Positions 30,819 to 33,642 of a DNA stretch of 33,642 nt are shown one piece after another; position 1 is the stretch's first letter; each line of letters starts with the position of its first letter. A program made the translations under genes and the position numbers. Source of the DNA: CAZJQD01 sp964548165 [NCBI: uncultured bacterium] (lineage in GTDB: Bacteria > UBA8481); assembly GCA_964548165.1 (NCBI GenBank), contig CAZJQD010000035.1:1-33642 (forward strand), in the 5' to 3' direction. The notes beneath the pieces are model-generated. The model saw only the letters and a list, made by a program, of their open reading frames with translations, was not told the origin of the DNA and searched no databases.

Positions 30819-33642
30819 GCGGCCTCGAGCCTGGCCTGGGCGGAGAAGATCTGGCGAACGAGCTCGCCGGCGATCTCCGTGCTGGGCGCCTGTCCCGGGA
30901 GGTGATGGGCGGAGAACTGGATCCAGGCCCAGGCCGCCCTCCGCTCCACGGGCGTCGCCGCGGCGTCGGCGAGACGAGGGATGATCGCGCGGTGGCGGGC
31001 GGCCAGGAGCCCTCGGATCTCGGGCAACTGCCCGGGCTCGACGATGGGCGAGAGCAGGCGCTCGTAGAAGCCGCCGAGGAAGGCGACGAGGAGCGGCCGC
31101 GAGAACCCGCGCGCGCTGTAGCGGCGCAGGAGAATATCGCGCGCGTCGTCCACCACCTCGATCGCGCGCGCCGCGGTCAACGGCTCCTGCCGCAGGGCCA
31201 GGTACTCCAGGCGGCGAAGAAGCAGGTTGTGCAGGTCGCGCGTGAGGTTGCGGTCGCAGTGGAGGAGCGTGGCTTCGAGCATGACGCGCGCGGCTTGCTG
31301 GATCTTTTCCGGAGTGTTCCAGCGGACGTTGACGCGCTGGAGGAGCGCCTGCCAGGCGGAGTCGGAGGACATCCACCCGGGAAGCGCCGTGTCGCGGCGC
31401 GCGGTGAGCGGGTAGGCGTAGAGGCTCTTGAGCGCGTCGAGCGCGGTGAGGCCCGCGTCCACGGACGGCGTGGGGACCTGGACAAGGGCTCGGCGAATGG
31501 CCTGGACAACCCTCAGGTCGGGCCCGGAATCGCGCGATGGGCCATCGATGGTGCGAAGGATCGTCTGCCAGACCGCGATCATGCGACCCTCGGGCGCGTT
31601 CCGGAACCGCGGCGCGAGGCGCGCGAGGAGGCGGGAGGTCACGGGGATGAGCGTCGAGTCGCGGTCGAGGGCCGCGGCGAGGCGGAGCATCAGGCGGTAG
31701 CCGGACTGGTCGATCAGGCGATCGCCGCGGCGCGCCTGGATGTCCTCCCCGAAGGGATCGGGATTCCGCGAGCGCATGTCGGCCTCCTCCCAGGTGCGCA
31801 CCTGTTCCGCCAGGGGGAGAACCTGCTCGCCGAAATCGAGCTTGAAGAGGCGCGGCGACCAGGCGCTCGGCCTCATCCGGATCAACTCGTCCATCAACCG
31901 CACCGCCGAGTCCGCGTCGCCGGGTCGACGACGCGCGGCGAGGGCGCCGGCGAGCGAGACGCGAGCGCGTTCCTCCAGGAGGAGGTGCGGTTGCGCGACG
32001 CTGACGATCAGCGCGTGGCGCCGGGCGGCGTTCACGGCCTCCTCGCTCAGCGTGACGGCCCGGTGGGCGTCCCGCGTGGCGAGCGCATCCTGGGCGTCCT
32101 TGAAGAGACGCGCGATCTCCTGCGGCGTTTCGAGAACCTCCCGGACATGCCGCGCGGCGCGGGCGGGACCGAGCCGGCGCTGGTAGGCGAGCTCGGCGCG
32201 GAGCATGAAGAGCTCGGGGGAGGTGGGGTTGAGACCAGCGAGGGCGTCGAGGGATTTCACGGCATTCGGGTAATCGCGGGACATGAGGAGAACCCAGGCC
32301 TTCTGCGCCAGGATCTCGGGGCGGTGGGGGTAGAGGAGCGCCGCCTGGTTCGCGTCCCGGCGCGCTCCGGACAGGTCCCCGTTGTAGGCGCGGAGCCGGG
32401 CGCGCACGGCCAGGAGCTCCGGGTAGGCCGCGACCGCGCGCGAAATTTCCTGGAGCGCCGCGTGATGCTCGCCGCGCGAGGCGCGGATGACACTGCGCCA
32501 GGCGTGGAGCTCAGGTCCCGCGGCGCCGGTGCCCGACAATTTCTCCAGTCGTCTCAGCGCGTCCTCGTCCCGGCCCGAGGCGAACTCCTCGGCCGCACGG
32601 TGAGTCTCCAGCCAGCCTCGCAGGCGCGCCGCGCGCTGGGGCGAGAGCGGGAAGATGGCGGGGAGGCGGAGGTCGAGGAACTCGCGCGTCGGCTGGCCGG
32701 GGTAGGGCGCGAAGAAGAGGGCGAGCACGTCGGAGAGGAGGTCGCCGATGGGGCGGTCGTCACCGCGGTCTGACGGCGCGCCCAGCCGGATGCCACCGGT
32801 CACGAACGTGAAGCCACCGAGCCATCCCGAGGAGTCGGTGATGAGCCGGGGCCCGGCCGCTGGCACGGTCTGGGGGACCGCCACGCGCGGTAGCGAACGC
32901 CGGGCCAGGTGGGTGAGCGATGGGGAAGTCACGCCGCGCGCGTGGAGCTCGGTGACCAGCCGTCGAATCTCCGCGATGGCCTGGAGGTCCGCGAGGAGGG
33001 GGCGGTGGACGGCCAGCGCGTCGAGATGATGCGTGAGGCTCCGCGCGGCGCGGTCCGTGAGCGCCGGTAGCGGGCCCGGAACCGGCTGGAACGAGGCGAG
33101 CTGTTCGCGTGCGCCCGAGAAGGCTCCGAGCCGTTCTTCGAAGAAGACGGCCTCGACATCGGGCGTGGAGACGGTCCAGGCGCCGAGCCCCGGGGCGCGG
33201 CGGGGGCGCAGCCAGAAGGAAAGGTGATTGATGGAGCCCGAGAGGTCCTGGCTCGTCAGATCCCAGGCGTTCTGGAAGCCTGGCAGCTCGGGGCGATCGA
33301 GCCCGAGCGCTATCTGCTTGAGCGTAAGGTCGCCGTCGAAGAGCGACCGTCCGAGCGAGGACTGGGCCGCGCGCGGGGGAAGGGCTTCCGCCACGACCCT
33401 CTGGGGCCCGAACGGGTCCCCGGCGTGCGGCTCGAACCAGAGCGCGGGTTGCCGGGAGTCCTCGAGGAGAAGGGCGGCCGTGATCCAGTCGGTGCGAATG
33501 GGAGGCCGCGACGAGGTGCCGTCGGCGAGCACGAAGACGCGGCTGTCGCGCCGCGAATGGGCAAAGCCGTGAACGCGTCGCAGGGTATCGAGGGCGCCCG
33601 CGGTGTCGCGCGCGAGGGCTTCGAGCGGGATGGCGCGGAGCG
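30797..33642 (-). CDS. Large unrecognised protein with TPR-like helical repeats, 5' part outside window
   Basis: The frame is open to the right edge, giving at least 948 residues, so the true start lies beyond the window. I do not recognise a named family. The visible N-terminal part includes FVLADGTSSRPPIRTDWITA, then SLGRSLFDGDLTLKQIALGL. The middle (roughly 32000-32600 in the window) has repeated helix pairs with the alanine/leucine spacing of tetratricopeptide repeats (DALRRLEKLSG, AALQEISRAVAAYPELLAVR, SGARRDANQAALLYPHRPEI, NAVKSLDALAGLNPTSPELF). The C-terminal half is helical, Arg- and Leu-rich, without transmembrane segments. TPR regions usually mediate protein contacts. Its end falls in a 19-bp tandem repeat. 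It lies 176 bp upstream of lpdA on the same strand, but lpdA has its own signals. Confidence 0.7.
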   Translation of the reverse strand, partial: LRAIPLEALARDTAGALDTLRRVHGFAHSRRDSRVFVLADGTSSRPPIRTDWITAALLLEDSRQPALWFEPHAGDPFGPQRVVAEALPPRAAQSSLGRSLFDGDLTLKQIALGLDRPELPGFQNAWDLTSQDLSGSINHLSFWLRPRRAPGLGAWTVSTPDVEAVFFEERLGAFSGAREQLASFQPVPGPLPALTDRAARSLTHHLDALAVHRPLLADLQAIAEIRRLVTELHARGVTSPSLTHLARRSLPRVAVPQTVPAAGPRLITDSSGWLGGFTFVTGGIRLGAPSDRGDDRPIGDLLSDVLALFFAPYPGQPTREFLDLRLPAIFPLSPQRAARLRGWLETHRAAEEFASGRDEDALRRLEKLSGTGAAGPELHAWRSVIRASRGEHHAALQEISRAVAAYPELLAVRARLRAYNGDLSGARRDANQAALLYPHRPEILAQKAWVLLMSRDYPNAVKSLDALAGLNPTSPELFMLRAELAYQRRLGPARAARHVREVLETPQEIARLFKDAQDALATRDAHRAVTLSEEAVNAARRHALIVSVAQPHLLLEERARVSLAGALAARRRPGDADSAVRLMDELIRMRPSAWSPRLFKLDFGEQVLPLAEQVRTWEEADMRSRNPDPFGEDIQARRGDRLIDQSGYRLMLRLAAALDRDSTLIPVTSRLLARLAPRFRNAPEGRMIAVWQTILRTIDGPSRDSGPDLRVVQAIRRALVQVPTPSVDAGLTALDALKSLYAYPLTARRDTALPGWMSSDSAWQALLQRVNVRWNTPEKIQQAARVMLEATLLHCDRNLTRDLHNLLLRRLEYLALRQEPLTAARAIEVVDDARDILLRRYSARGFSRPLLVAFLGGFYERLLSPIVEPGQLPEIRGLLAARHRAIIPRLADAAATPVERRAAWAWIQFSAHHLPGQAPSTEIAGELVRQIFSAQARLEAADGTAGR

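Noticed and set aside
30621-31376. In-frame upstream extension of lpdA
   Set aside because: It covers the end of the minus-strand TPR-like gene in another frame, and the family N-terminus plus AAGGAG fix the start at 30620.

Overview
The window is GC-rich DNA of a bacterium, almost certainly an uncultivated diderm lineage. It carries a b558-type succinate dehydrogenase, sucCD, elongation factor P, lipoamide dehydrogenase, a hybrid histidine kinase and an EAL-HDOD protein. Gene density is high, many stop and start codons overlap (ATGA or GTGA), and GTG starts are common. I cannot assign a phylum from sequence alone; a soil, sediment or aquifer metagenome bin would fit. No rRNA, tRNA, CRISPR array, transposase gene or phage gene was seen.

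Layout. 1-1506 (-): sdhC and the start of sdhA. 1564-1784: a palindromic intergenic element. 1836-2846 (+): corA. 2923-3183 (-): an 86-residue protein with a complete histone fold, the most striking gene here. 3315-5398 (+): sucC and sucD. 5454-6819 (+): a GYF_2 membrane protein and a secreted SPOR-NlpC/P60 hydrolase. 6826-7029: a second palindromic element. 7080-12977 (+): a 1965-residue secreted enzyme with two intact GH13 catalytic domains. 12966-13913 (-): a flippase-like membrane protein whose 3' end overlaps the amylase gene. 14024-23703 (+): a ten-gene sugar-nucleotide and polyprenyl-glycan run (pyrophosphatase, UDP-glucuronate decarboxylase, three more SDR epimerases, a UDP-sugar 6-dehydrogenase, a WecA-like transferase, a UbiA/DPPR-synthase-like transferase, a second flippase-like protein, a metallophosphoesterase). 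23710-25995 (-): hybrid kinase. 26113-28975 (+): Nif3-like protein, EAL-HDOD protein, efp. 28986-29234: a third palindromic element. 29235-30620 (-): lpdA. 30797 to the right edge (-): a large unrecognised protein with TPR-like helical repeats, open at the edge.

How it fits together. sdh, sucCD and lpdA are TCA-cycle functions. The 14-24 kb run looks like one operon that makes acidic and pentose nucleotide sugars (UDP-xylose, UDP-galacturonate-like and UDP-HexNAcA-type products) and loads sugars on polyprenyl phosphate, with pyrophosphatase at its head. It contains no recognisable sugar-polymerising glycosyltransferase, so assembly must be completed elsewhere.

Two observations cut across genes. 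First, nine genes that begin transcription units have a -10-like hexamer ending only 6-10 nt before the start codon and no Shine-Dalgarno, which implies leaderless mRNAs. Four others, including the histone, have a more distant -10 and a clear Shine-Dalgarno. Second, the three intergenic elements share an architecture: imperfect terminal inverted repeats containing short CAGAG- or CAGAT-type iterations.
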